From contig NC_134515.1 of the NCBI RefSeq assembly GCF_027942865.1, forward strand, positions 18,870,227-18,934,226: a DNA stretch of 64,000 bases. Reading direction: 5' to 3'. The notes beneath the pieces are model-generated. The model saw nothing but the letters and a program-made list of their open reading frames with translations. It did no database searches and was not told where the DNA came from. A program made the position numbers and the translations under genes. The number at the start of each line of letters is the position of its first letter. Position 1 is the stretch's first letter. The stretch comes from Odontesthes bonariensis. Its lineage: Eukaryota; Chordata; Actinopteri; Atheriniformes; Atherinopsidae. This document shows, one piece after another, positions 17,740 to 31,170 of the stretch.

Positions 17740-20700
17740 TAAACCTTTCGTATTAAGCATGTCTCCATTTACTGAACAACAGAAATGGCTTTTATACACT
17801 AAAATACATTAACATTACAATGAATAAGATGTTCAGTTGACACAGTTATTGTCACCTGTGTGATTAAATTAAAACCTAACAATTAGTTGTACTGCTTAAA
17901 ACTGATTGTGAATTTATGGAAAAAAAGAACATGTCTTAATGAACATCAGAAATCCTAGTTTCAATGTTACAAAAAATTTGCCAAGTTTAAACTTAATGAG
18001 AGATGAGTCTATTCTGGAACTCATCATATACTGAACCACGCAGGAGGAGTTTAAAGGATACCACGAATAAAATGTAGGGAGGAAAAGTCAAAACTAACGT
18101 TCATATACTGTCAGTGGGACTGTTATGGACAAAGGAAACCAAAGTAGAGCATTTAATTATGTTTGCTAGGTAATAAAACTGAACTCTATTCAGAAATTAA
18201 CACCCAACCTTAATAATACAATACTGATTTTGTATTCATCTATATTAAGAAACTCTGAATAATGTGACTTAGCACTGCATGAGCCACTCAAACCTCCCTT
18301 TGGGAGTAAAAGTATCCTTACCGCAGAATTCCAACTATTGTGACTCCACGTGGTTGATTAAGAATAGACAATTGCATACAGAGACCATCAGCAAATCTCC
18401 CCCTTGGACACTGATAAATGGGCTGAAAGCAGTAGAATTAATCAGTTTTCACAAACGGAAAAAAAAAAAAAACTATGTCATAATGTATGCAGATTTAATG
18501 TGAGGGAAATTGACACTCGACCCAAATTTGAACTAATTAGGCCATTTGCTATGTGCAATGAATTCCCATAACTGGCTCTGTCCTTGCCTCCAGCTGAGCT
18601 TAAAGGTACAGATACCGCCGCTACTTTTGAAATACAAATGATCAAACCACAAATGAGGCCCAAGTACTCAAAATTAGTTCCTTTATAAAAGTGGTGAAAA
18701 TATGTCAGTTAAGTGGAATTTAAGTGTGATTGCAACATCATCCAGCTTTGAGTTTGAGGAAGGAAGGAGCTGTAAAAGAGTGCTACATGGCAGATAAGAG
18801 CAAATTAAGCAAAGTGACTCCTCAGGCTGTTTTTAACAAATTGTAAATAGATCATTTTAACACCTTCATGCCACATAATACTTTCAATCTTGGTGTGAGA
18901 GAAGACAAAACTACACTGGCTGATTTCAAGTCCATTTCGACTTATTTCACTGGCACAATGAGTGACTTTCTCTTAAGTCAAGAATATGCAAAACATTTTG
19001 TTTTGCTCTTCTTTTCTTTTTTTTTGTTCTTTCCTCAACTCAATTCTAAAGCAGCTGATTTCACTCTGACTGCCAAATAACCAGCGAGGAGGTACTAATC
19101 AGTGGAAACAGCTGGTGTATGATTGGACTGAAAACCTGATGTGGAGTTCAAGAGGCGGCATGAAACAGAAAGAGAGGAAGGGCTCGACTCGAAAAGGTTT
19201 TCGCTTGTCACACTTGCACAATCACACGCTGATGCCTCAAACTGCATGAGTGAGATGAGGGGTGAGAAAGAGAGAGCAACTGAACAGCGAGTGTGTATGT
19301 GAGAGAGAAAGAGTTAGAGAGATGAGTTCCACTCCACCCACATGCATCCATGTCCAATGTGAGGGGGAGGCGAAACAGTTTAGAGCTCACTGTTCTAGTA
19401 ACCGGCATTATTTAGCAGCTTCAATTTGGGAAAGAGGCTAGTCCACTCAGCTACTCATAAGGTAATTGTTTTTTTTTTCCTTCTGGATGTATGAAACTTT
19501 TTTTTTTTTTTTTAATCATCTTTGTCTGGGCAAAGCAGGATAAGCAGTTTATATTTCATACACATTTTATTTTATTTTTTTTATCATGTAAATTATACGC
19601 TGTTATGCTTTTAACAACCTCTCTGCTGGACTATTTCAGTAGTTTTTATTACCTGTTCCTCAACAATTTACAACTGTCTATTTCTCTGTTGGCTCTTGTA
19701 AAACAAGGGGAATAACAAGCACAAGCTATAGCTTTAAAAGGGTTAAGTCTAGCTTGAATGAAATAATGCTGCTGTTTGACGGCAGGAGGTGGTGATTCAA
19801 TGCTGATCACATAGAGAAAGGATGAGGGGTCTAATGGAAAAGGGTGGCATATGCTGGGAAAAATAAAATGAGACATTCTCCTCTGAACAGAGAGTTTTGG
19901 CTGTGTTGAAATGCACCAGTCATTTTAGCAGGTCAGCTGGCAAATGTCTCAACTGAAAGAGCAAAGAGTGCACATTTCAGCCGAAGAGAATGCTGATGAC
20001 TGATGTTTGGCTTGTGGGGTGGGGGGAAGTTAAGGGATAAAGAGAAAATGTTAGTGATGAACGTTACAAAAGGTCATGATCCAGCACCTTCTCGCTTCCT
20101 CTTTCTGATGTTCATTAAACATTGCTCTGATACAGAAAGTCTTGCATCGCTCACTCTCTAGTTGTTTTACAAAATGTGTGAAATTCTAATTTGTTTTGAA
20201 GAACGCACTCCTCTGTCCTGTGTCTGTTCCGTTCCTCTGAGAGCAGGCCGACACACCGCGTTTCATTAAAAAAAAAAAAAAAAAAAACGCGGCAGCCAAT
20301 AAAACCAACGGTCCCAGATGTTTGTTCACAAAAATCTATTATTTTTACATTATTTCAAACAGTAAGTCTCAGTCTAACATCCCCTATATGTTCAGCCAAG
20401 TCTGGAGTACAATTTGCTGGCATATATTCAGTCATTTATGTAGCAGCATACCCACTCTAGAAGCCAAAAGCTGCTGGTTTTGCTGCTTTATTGTTGGAAA
20501 TGCAGAATATGCTTTGAAGTGCATCAATAAACTTGAAGGGTCATGGGCAAAACCACCTGTTGTCTTCCGAGCAAACATCCCCACAGAGTTGTATGCCTTC
20601 TGGTTCAGCCTATATTTAGGGTAGCCGAGATGTTGTGAGAGCTATTTTTGCACCTCATGCAATCCTGCAGTGTGACGGGCGCAGCAGGCAACGCATGCCA

Positions 20701-21078
20701 ACTGCTTTTCTAGTTGTCTGCTGCTCAGGACAGCACAGCGTAAGGGTGACCAGTTTGAGGCGATGTGTTACAGTAAGATGAGCATGCCCTTTTTTCACTT
20801 TTTCTGTGGAAGGAGGAAGTTGGTGTGGTTGGTGGAGGCTGAAGTACGAACGTTTGTGAAGAGGTGTGCAAGGTGTTGCAAGGGGTCACAGTCCTTGACT
20901 TACTTGTGTTAGCAGACTTTGCCCAGCAAAGCGACTAGAGCTGTTTGCATACACATAAATCACACAGATCTTTTATAGGATAGGCAGTTGACGTGCTCTG
21001 CTTTTGGTTTTTTTTTTTCTGTGGTGATGCAGAAGTATTAATTTACTTCGCACAGAATTCCACCCTGTTGGAGCAACA
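17740..21078. other. Intergenic region upstream of arhgap4
   Basis: About 3.3 kb between naa10 and the arhgap4 start codon. No coding frame here looks real. It contains poly(A) and poly(T) runs, a purine-rich GAGAGA stretch near 19260-19320 and a short inverted repeat with a CCAAT motif near 20256-20300. The arhgap4 promoter and any 5' untranslated exon are expected here but cannot be placed. Confidence 0.5.
20256..20292. repeat. Inverted repeat flanking a poly(A) tract
   Basis: CCGCGTTT (20256-20263) and AAACGCGG (20285-20292) form an 8-bp stem around a run of about 20 A. AGCCAAT follows directly. It could be a hairpin or chance; no known element was recognised. Confidence 0.5.
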
Positions 21079-24000
21079 ATGACTTCTCATGTAAAGCTCA
21101 GGAAGGAGAGAGTGGGAATGGTGGACTATGACACGCAAATCAAAGGTAAAGTGGCTTATTTGTACCATTGTACCTACTTCTCTTTTATCATACCCCGTTC
21201 AGACTTATCAACAGATGTGCTTTTGTGAAAAAGACCTTGTGAAATCCGTTTCTCGCCCCTACAGCAAGGCTCTCAGAATGAGTCACACTCTATTGTTTTT
21301 TTTTTTTTTTTTCTTTTGCCTTACCAGTTATTCTTTCGCCTCATCCTCTTAATCTTTCAGAGGTGCGTTCCCAGCTTGTAGACCAACTAAAGGTGTTGGA
21401 CTTGCAACTTGAGCAGAAGACCCAACAGCTGCAAGACCTGACGGATTACCTGCGTCGACGGGGTGAGATTGAAAGCGAGTATGCCCGGTCACTGGAAAAA
21501 CTTGCTGAAAGGTTTACTTCGAAGATAAAGAGGTAATAGTAGTCCTGCAAATTATGTATGAAATTAGCTATCTCAAATCCCCACTCACTAGAGGGTGCAA
21601 ACTGACAAACCTATTTCTTTGTATCTTCCTGTTTTCAGGAAGGAGCCCAGCACTCACTCCGTGTCCCAAGTCTGGGTGGCATTGCTGTCCCAGACCCGTC
21701 AGGAAAGTAGGGACCACAATGGACTTAGTGAGAGTTACACTAACTTTCTTATCCAGCCACTCACACACTGTCTGGATTACACACAACGCCTTGCTAAGAA
21801 GGTACTATTACAACCAGCAACCCTCCTGAGGCAAAACCCAATGCTTATATATTTGGGACAAGTCTGTATCTCCTCAATGCAACTGGCTTGACATTGGATA
21901 TGTTGAGGCTCACTGTGTTCCCTGTGTGTTGTGCCATCTGTGATATTTTGTCTCCACTCTGTTTCCAGAGTAAAGACATCTGTACTCAGCTACAAGATGG
22001 ACTACTCAAGGTTACCACAGAGCTACAGACTGTGAGTGGAAAAACCAACCACCCAAAACATCTTTCACTTCCGAAACAGGCAAAAGAAGAGCAGTTTTAT
22101 GTGTGTGTGTGTGTGCGTGCGTGCAGGCATGGCGTACGTACTACCAGTACCACTCAGACTATGTGGGTGCAGAGGGGAAGCTGAGGGAGGCAGAAAAACA
22201 GGAGGAAAAACAGAAGCAGAGTGCTGCGAAGAAACTGGAGAGGTTGATAGAAAAAGTAAATGAATATCATTTGTTTAATTGTGTACAAGCAAATACATTA
22301 TATGGCTCTGAGTTCTTATGACTTCATATTTATGTTGTAGAGACAAGGTAAAGTCGAAGAGATATACCTGAAGTGCAGCAAGGCCCGAAACGACTACCTC
22401 CTAAACCTAGCTGCAGCCAACTCCTCCATGAATAAGTACTACCTTCAAGACGTTTCTACTCTAATAGATGTAAGCGCATCAGTTTCCACCCTTGTTTTTC
22501 TCCCCTTTACTTTTAAAAAAAATAAAATTATGAACATTTATTTCACATAAATGGTTGACATTTGAAATGCCATTTTCTCTCTCAGTGTGCAGACATTGGG
22601 TACCACCTATCTTTGGGGCGGGTGATGCAGGCCTACCTGTCCAGACGGTGGCGGGCCCAGCAGAACTTGAACGTGGGTCTGCAGCAGCTCCAGAAGGCCG
22701 TATCTGGACTGGATCAGAGCCAAGACAGAGACACTCTTCTGCAGGACCACTACAACACCTTCTCCATGCCTCTTCGCTTCCCCTATCAGCCCCATGAAGG
22801 GGACCAGGTGTGTATTTTTGAGTGTTTGATCTACAGTTCTAAATGATAGAAGTTGCACAGCTTCAGAAGTCTTCGTGTCCCTCAGGTTTCTGAGGTCAGT
22901 GCAGAGTGTGAGCTGAAGACCCGTTTCAGACAGATACAAACCCGACTGAAAGCCGTCACCCAGGATACAGAGGAGGTAAACTGCATTGCACAATCCTCAG
23001 TAGAGTTTTATGTTAAAGATGTATATATAATTTTCTCGTACTGCATATAATGGCAGAACCTTTTGCCTTCTGTCTGAAATGCTTTCTTTTGGGAAACAAG
23101 GCTTTGGGTATGTTTAGTCAAATGTTCCTCTTATCTTCCCATGCTCTTTCTTTTCCATGGCCTCACTAGAAAATGTCATGGAGAGAAATTGTAGGGAATA
23201 TTCTTAAGGACTTGAGGAAAAAGACAAACACAATTGCACAAAAACTAAAACTACAGATATGTAATAAAAATGACTAATATCAAGGAATGAATAAGGAGGT
23301 ACAAAAGTGAAATGTGTTGTCATCACAGGCTGCACACTCTTGGCCTCCTTTCCTCATATTTATCCATGCAAATCATACTTGATACCACAGGATGAAAATG
23401 GTCAAATGTCCCTTTGCAAGTTGTGGTAGCAAGGAATTTTGGGATGGAATTTTCTTCCTCCATTCATAAAGATGGTCCAGTGTTTCCTATGTTAAAGGAG
23501 AAAATAAAGGAGCTCCTTTTCTTACTATTTAGAAAACTCTAATGGCTCATAGTAGGTTGCTACTTGTAGTTCTTGGTCATTTCACTGGCTTAGGAATGTT
23601 CAGAAAAAACAAAACAATATAGAGTTTTTGAATGGATCCCCAGTCTGCACTGACTGGTCAGCTGATTGATCCAAATGTGAGTGCAAGGCAGCTTCTCATT
23701 GTTTGAAATGTGCCAAACTACCCACTGGGCAGGCATTATGCAAACTTTTTTTTTTTTTTTTTATTACAATGATTTTATTATGTAGAGGATGAAAAGCCTG
23801 AGCTGCAAGTTTCACAATGTTAAGAAGCATCATTTCAATGGAAAATAATTGCTCTGTTTTAATATGAAATATAGATTTAGTCTCTTTGCAGACCGTTCAC
23901 AAACACTAAAAGCTATGCAACATCATATCAAACAATCTAAAAATAAAAGAAATATAGGCATGTACTTTGTCAGTGTTTTGCATGACGTGCCAGTTTGTAC

Positions 24001-27000
24001 TTATTTTCAAGTCGATGTTTACATCTGACTCGTCAGTACTCCTGAGCATGATATCCTTTTATCTCCTCCGTCATACAGGATAGTAAAAGCATGTCGGCTG
24101 CCCAGTCTTTGCTGCTTGACGGCATTGGCGATGATGATCTGGAACTCGGCAGTGGTTGCGGTCTGTCTCAGGAGGGCAGCACAGAGAATCTGACGGTCAA
24201 GCCCAGTGTAGCTCGCCGCAGGGCTAACCTCCAAGAAATGGAAAACATCTATTTCACTGTGAGTCAGAATTTAAAGCGATGGATCACAATGAATTACCTC
24301 TTCTTCTGGCAGTCATATGATGTATGTTGTCATCTTCACTCATTGCAGAGACAGTGCGATAATGACTTCATCCCACGTTTGATTTGTTTTACAGAGAGTT
24401 AAAGAATACCTTGTTGGTAGCTCATTGGTATCTAAACTCCAAGCCAAACATGACCTACTTAAAGTGGCAGTTGAAAAAGGTAACTCTAATCACACAAATT
24501 CACTGCTTTCACTTAAAAACAGTTTATCTGCTCTAGTGTATTAAAGGATAAGACCGGTTTTTTTTACATTGGGGCCTTGATTTCACATTATAACATGATG
24601 TTCTACTCACCCCTGCGTGTTGTTGAACATTTGGAGCTGTTCCGAAGATATTCGCGAGGCGTCTGGCTGCTCTCTTGAGATATTCGGCCATGAAACGGTT
24701 TCCTATGGGCAAGCTTATACAGGCACAAACTATGCTGTTTATAATTTATTAATTACTCTACACTAGCACTGATAACGTAGAGGTGCGTCGCTTACTTAAA
24801 AAAATCCGGGTTACTAATTTTGAATTTTAGCCGAATGAATAAATAGGCAGCAGGTCTGTGGGCTGTCTGTGGCAGTAGCACGACGAGGACGTCAGTAACA
24901 CCCACTTTACGACAAAAAAAAACAAAATTACAGTAACCCGGATTTTTTTAAGTAAGCGACGCACCTCCACGTTATCAGTGCTAGTGTAGAGTAATTAATA
25001 AATTATGAACAGCATAGTTTGTGCCTGTATAAGCTTGCCCATAGGAAACCGTTTCATGGCCGAATATCTCAAGAGAGCAGCCAGACGCCTCTCGAATATC
25101 TTCGGAACAGCTCCAAATGTTCAACAACAAGCAGGGGTGAGTAGAACATCATGTTATAATGTGAAATCAAGGGCCCAATGTCAAAAAACCGATCTTATCC
25201 TTTAATTTGCACTACCTTGTTGTTTTTTTTTTTTTGTTTGTTTTTTTGCCACCTGCTAAAGAATTGGATGTCTTTCTCATGTCTGACAGGTTGTTTCTCA
25301 GTCATGTTTATTAAATCTCTTTATTTCTTTCTAGATGAAGCAGCTAATGGGCATCAGCCTAGGTATGACCGTCATTGTTTAAAAACACTATTCAAGAAAA
25401 AGCATATTTATCATATCCATCAGTGCTGTAATACTGTGTGCTATCAAAATTGACAAAATGTACAATTCACTTTAAAATGTCTCTGTTGTGTTGGACACAA
25501 TGCAGACACGCTGGGAAGTCTACGCGTACCCGAAAGAATCAGTCGAGCACCAATTTGATGCACAACCACAAACTTTTCAGTGGAGACATGTTGTCGTTCA
25601 TACAGGTAGAATCCATCCTGATCACACCAGTTTGACGTTCAGCACTTCATTGTTGTATATTCCAGACATTTTTGCCACTTTTACAGTATTGTCTAGAAAA
25701 TGTTTTTTTTTTTTTTTTTTTCCTGTATTAAGGCATCAGGACAACAAATTCCAGTTGTTGTGGAAAGCTGCATACGCTTTATCAACCTCAATGGTGAGTA
25801 TGTAGGACTGTGAGGATATAAACCGGCAGGAGCATAATCTTTGTTCTGATCCAGAACATATGGTTTTAACCTCCAGAGCCCCCAGTTTTCAGAATGAAAA
25901 CCTGCTTTAGTTTACAGCAGATATATTTTAGATAACCAGCACATAGCCCAAGTATTTATTGTTTAAAACAAAAAAAAAAACTTGTGCCATAAAATGTTAG
26001 TGCAATTTATCTATATTTTTTTTTATTGTAAAAGTTGTCAACTAAAGGCATGAAGAATTGGAAAAAAATCTGTCTGCCCACCAGGTCTCCACCATGAAGG
26101 TATTTTTAGAGTGCCAGGATCTCAGATGGAGGTCAATAACCTGAGGGATGCATTTGAGCGAGGTAGAGCTGTGTATCTGCTTTGATAACTTTTTCTTATA
26201 GCTCTGCTCACTATGGAGCATTAATAATGTGGGGCAGTGTGCCATTGGCTGCCCTTCCAGGTGAAGACCCCCTGGCAGAGGGGAGGTATGATTTGGACTC
26301 TGTGGCTGGAGTGTTGAAGCTCTACTTTCGAGGTCTGGAGAATCCGCTCTTTCCCATCGACAGCACCAGTCAGCTCCTGGAGCAAGCTCGTAAGTGTGGA
26401 TGTGAAGATTGTGGCTGACGATGCATAGCAGCAGCTTATCATTTTTTATTTTTATTTATTTATTTTTTTTCAGAAATAAAGAATGAAGCAGAGAGGGCAG
26501 CTGAGCTCAAGATGATTGTCTCCTCCTATCCTGAGCCCATCATTGTTGTTATGAGATACCTCTTTGCATTCCTTCATCAGTGAGTACTACAACTAGTGCC
26601 ACGGACTATAATGCATTCCCATATTGTCCCAGATGGAGGCTTTTGCACCTTTCACTTATAACTGCTTGCACGGTCTTTGGCATATGGCCTCCTCCTTTTC
26701 TTCAGATTATATTTTGGGATGCTGATGGTGTTGAGTGAAAATGATTTTTCTTTCACTCCGTAGCCCATGTGACCATACGGATCATGGTGCCGTGCCATTG
26801 GAGGGCTCATAAGTCGCGTGCCTCCAACAATACTTTCTTTGCTTGTCCGTTACACATCGTTCCTGGACTGATGTGGATAAAATTAGAATTTGCATCATTT
26901 TTTATTTTTATTTTTTGCACTGAGAAACATTTTAAAACTTATTGATGATTCTCGAAGTGTGGCCGAATCAGTGAGCCATGACCCGTTCTTGCCTGAAAGA

Positions 27001-30000
27001 TTCACCTGTTACCATTTAATCTGCTGATCTTGGAATCCTCTCAAACAATGTTGCTTGTATATTATATACAGAAGACAAGATTCTAAAGAATGAACCACTT
27101 ACATATGAGTTGAATTTTAGAGAACTTCTCAGCTTTGCTAGAAATGGGGTTTGTACATTTTTTTTTGGTGACTCTTTAAACCTTATCCCAACAATCAAAA
27201 GAGAAAGCCAAAAGAGAATGGCAAATCTTATTTGGTGAGCTGTTTTGTAATGTGGTTTAGAAATGACAGTAACAGTGGACATCAACTTGTGGTTTAGAGG
27301 ACAAAAGCAGAAGTTCGAAGAGAAATGTTTTGTAGGATTGCTAGAAAAGCCATATAAAGCCGTCTTTGAGAACAAAAGGAGAATCTTGAGGAGGATTTTG
27401 CAGACTACTCGGTGTTGGTGGTGCGCTGTTCTACTTTGAGGCTACTTCTGCGCAAATAGGATTTTCCTGGAAAAGTCATGCGCAGAAAATTTTTCTAGCA
27501 TCGACTACATTGAACAAAGCTGTTTCTCGCAGAACTCATTCTTGAGTGTTAAGCACAGGGGTTGATCAAAAAAGCTTTAGCTTTGTGACAAAGCCAGTGG
27601 CATGGGGAAGATTATGATGGTAAGGGAAAGAATGGATTTAGTTAAAAACCTGCAATAGGGGTCGACAAAAATGGGATGACAATCCAAAAAGTGAACCAGG
27701 ATCTGAAAAGGACCACTTTAAGAGGTGAGAGCAAAGAGTTTGGCCGCCTTACCTTAATATATCACTTGGGGGTGAAAAAAAAAAAAAAAAAAAAAGAATA
27801 AAGAAATGAGACTGAACCATAAAATATCAGTGAATGCCAGACAACCCAAGAATATCATGCAACTACAATGCTTTAGCAGGAAGAATGCGTAAGCAAGAAG
27901 AACTAACCACAAAAGAGAACTGAAAGACTCTTAGCTGGGCAGGAAGTTAAAAAAAAAAAAAAATAGTGTGATTAACAGGAATTTTAACTAGGGGTGTCCA
28001 CATTTCTCAGTGCTACTATAAATCACGTGAGCTAGATACTAAAATGGAGAGGGGGGGTGGGGTAAAATGTATTTCTTATTTTATCGTATGCCTCTCAGTC
28101 TTTTCTTTTTGTCCCTCTCTCTTTCATTGTCCTCGATGCTGCCTGCCCTCCAGTGTGTCTCAGTATAGTGACGAGAACATGATGCAGCCTTACAATTTGG
28201 CTGTGTGTTTTGGTCCCAGCCTGGTAAGAGGGGCCCAGGATGATGATGTTGTGATCCTGCAGCCTCAGATCAACGCCCTGGTGAAGAGCATCATCCTCCA
28301 GCATGAAGGCATCTTTCCCAGTCAGAGTGAAATTCAAGGACCAGTGTATGAGAAGTGCATGACGCTTGAACAGGATGACTGGTATGATGAAATATATTTG
28401 AACTTGCATATAAAAGAATATGTCTAACCTCATGAATAAGTTTGTAGTGGAATTAGTCTATCGGTTATTTTACTTTTTCACAGTGAGCCCATTTTTGAGG
28501 AAGGAGAGATGGAAGCAGAGTATCCCCGTAGCAAAGATGGTACGTTTATTTTCTTACTTTGAAGCGACTTCAAAACTACAAATTGATTGGATAAGCAAGA
28601 AATGTGCTTTACAACAGATTTGGATACCGGATCCTCAGCTGACAATGGCGCAGGTGTATCTACCTCACATACACAGACAAAGGCACAACGGCCCCGGGCC
28701 AACAGCAGTAGCTCCATAGAGCAAAGCAGGATAACAGCTGGACCAGCAGGAGGCGCAATTACCACAGCTGGAAAGTTGTCTCTTCAGATTCCGGTTGGGC
28801 CACAATGCAAGCCAAGAAGAATTCACTCTCCTCCTTATGTGCGCAGAGAGTAAGTAACAACACGGACTGATTTGTATTGAGGTCTGAAACTTACTAAACC
28901 AAATGTTTTCCGAAATGTATAGATGAATTGATTTGCTAATATATGCCCTGAAAGTATTACAAACAGATTTAGGCATTAAACTGTCACTGAACAATTATCT
29001 TTCAATCCAAAATCATTCATTTTTTTTTTTTTTTTTTTTTTAATTTTCTGTGAATACATTGGTTAACATTTCTAATTACCATTCACCTTAATATCAAACC
29101 CCCATTTAATTGCTTTTTTTTTTTTAAATGTCTTTAATTTTTTTTTCTTCATCTATACACATGTTTAGTTTCTCAATTTCATTTTGTATTTAGTTATCTT
29201 TATGTCCAAGCTTATTTATTTATGTCTCCTCATTGAATGTTGTACATATTTCTGCTTTCATTATGAAGGTGCAGTCTTTAAAAGTGTGATGGGGTTCACA
29301 AATGAGGGGTGCAGGCTTGTGTAGCCAATGGGTTAGCTAACCAGTGGGAGCGAGAAGTTGATGATCCTGTGACACAATTTGAAAAACGGCTCCCTTATTT
29401 GCATATTGTAGCAGAATGCAAGAGATGGAAATGACTAAGTTTGGGGGGAAATAATGATAAAATGCAGAAAGAAAACTCTACAGAAATAAATGACATTTTA
29501 CTGTAGATGTGATCAAATGGAGATAAATTTGTTATGAAGGAAACTTGTAAATAATTACTTAAAAAAAATGTATACATATGAATTAAACTTAAAGAAATAA
29601 ATGGGTATTTGAATATGGGTTTTAATGCAAAGGTTAGTACATGCACATATCAGATAATTACATTTTATAACCTTATTCCTAATCCTTTTTAAAAATTTGC
29701 TATATCTACTAGCGTGCTAGTTTATTTACAGGGCTTTTTGTATATTTGTGTTTTGGTTTGGTGGTTTCAGTTCTCAAGAGAACATTTGAAGGGGGGGAAA
29801 GGGAATTAACTGTACTCTGATCTCTTTTTCTGCACACAGTTTTCAACAACACTCATCCTCCGAGGACTTAGTTGTTCAAGTAGACAAGGTCTGTCTTGTT
29901 CACCATTTCTTTGATTCTATTTGTAGTAAAAAAAAAAGGGTCCATTTTAACATGGGTTGGTATGGAATTGAAGGCTCAGATAGAATTGAACAAATCTTTT

Positions 30001-30600
30001 ATTGTATCATATAAATAACGGGTCTTGGATTGAACGTTTTCTACTTAGGTTGAATTTAAATCGCTAATGAAGGGTCCAAGTCTGTACCTGTGAATTATTA
30101 ATATGCATGCTTTTGGCCAAATGCTCTGCAATACCTGAGAACAATGTTCCTCATTAAGTGATGTACTGTCATATATTAGAAAAAGCATCAACCAGAGACT
30201 CGCAACCAGGCACCCCAAAATGAATTAATCTGTAGCTTATACTGGATCTTAACCGCATCAGCAGATGCTGCTGCATTCAAAGTAGATGGACATTTTATAA
30301 GGACAGTCTTTATTAGAATTGCTGGGTAATACATTTTAATATGATTAACACTGTAGCTTTCACATAAAGTGTAGTTCAAAGGCAGGGGAGTACAGGGAAC
30401 TGAGACGGCTTTCTTTTACCACTCTTTCTCTTACGATTGCTTTTTATCTTGCATTCAAGGATGTCTGTCGCCAAATGGACTCTGTCTTCAGAGAGCTTCT
30501 CTTGCGGCAAACGCAGCAAGATCCTTCCTCCACTGTCTCTGCACCTTCTGCCCAAGCTCCCCAAAAAAAGGGGAAGCGAGAGGGACGCAAGGGGAGATGA
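21079..30600 (+). CDS. arhgap4: Rho GTPase-activating protein 4, 21-exon gene
   Basis: An srGAP-like protein that couples membrane curvature to Rho-family GTP hydrolysis. Exons: 21079-21145, 21361-21532, 21639-21801, 21969-22031, 22127-22255, 22341-22469, 22586-22807, 22886-22975, 24079-24258, 24395-24479, 25335-25362, 25506-25605, 25733-25793, 26085-26162, 26261-26389, 26474-26579, 28154-28381, 28484-28539, 28618-28849, 29840-29888, 30460-30600. The sum is 2508 nt, giving 835 aa (human 946). F-BAR and coiled coil occupy about residues 1-340 (SLEKLAERF, EAEKQEEKQ). RhoGAP is about 477-670, with the arginine finger in GIFRV (R505) and the YSDENMMQPYNLAVCFGP block. The tail ends DSVFRELL, matching the human C-terminal motif. 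No SH3 exon was found where human has one, between GPVYEKCM and the tail. Exon 11 is only 28 nt. The final frame was set by the DSVFRELL match. Confidence 0.94.
22101..22126 (+). promoter_or_regulatory. (GT)n tract forming the arhgap4 exon 5 splice acceptor
   Basis: Intron 4 (22032-22126, 95 bp) ends in GTGTGTGTGTGTGTG, then CGTGCGTGCAG, with no polypyrimidine tract. GU repeats bind TDP-43 and CELF proteins in vertebrates. The following exon is 129 nt (43 codons, residues 156-198), so skipping would keep the frame. Confidence 0.75.
24541..25205. mobile_element. TTAA-flanked foldback (palindromic) MITE in arhgap4 intron 10
   Basis: The left arm at 24541-24815 and right arm at 24932-25205 are near-perfect reverse complements, about 275 bases each, around a spacer of about 116 bases. 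The outer ends are TTAA-AGGATAAGACCGG and its complement, so TTAA is the likely target duplication. That is the target of piggyBac and Kolobok elements. No open frame of transposase type is present. It occupies most of the 855-bp intron 10, just before the 28-nt exon 11. Confidence 0.85.
28850..29839. other. arhgap4 intron 19 (no exon found)
   Basis: A 990-bp AT-rich intron with long T runs near 29020-29040. It was read for SH3-type coding sequence (ALYDY-like or DWW blocks) in all frames of the gene strand, and none was seen. Confidence 0.6.
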
Positions 30601-31170
30601 ACTGGGCTTTTTAGGGCTGCAGATCCACTGGACTGAGGACTGGCTTCAGTGCTGATATAAAAAGAGATGGAGTGAAATGATGCTAATGAAAACTGAGGTG
30701 TAGTGTGACGGGCTCTGACAGCAGCTTTCAGCGCATCTATTTCTGGAAAACTGAAATCACTGACCCATAGACCCTTCTCTGGGGCTCCTGTGAATGGTTT
30801 GGATTATTTCCTTGAGTAATTCTCACAGTACTGATACTTTTAGCCATGTTTTGGACAGTGAGTGACTGCAGACGGTGAGATTTAGAAACTGTGAATTACA
30901 TAAAATGCACAAATGTGTTTGTATACAGCTAAATGTGGTTATGCAACTTTTTATCTATAGGTGTTGATGCTCAGCTTTTGCTACAGCTACACTGTATTTC
31001 CCTTTGCTTTTTAGTTACTACACACAAAAGCATAAATTCTTCATGTAATGTCTCTAAACGAGGACAAGCAAGACTTTTTTTTTTTTTTTTAACTGAATAC
31101 TGTCTGTAAGGATATATGTAATTTCACTTGTTTTAGACTTGTTCCACACTTTATTTGTATGTACATGTAT

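Noticed and set aside
30437-30655. Alternative + frame over the last arhgap4 exon
   Set aside because: The exon 20 phase and the DSVFRELL match to the human C-terminus fix the other frame, ending at 30600.
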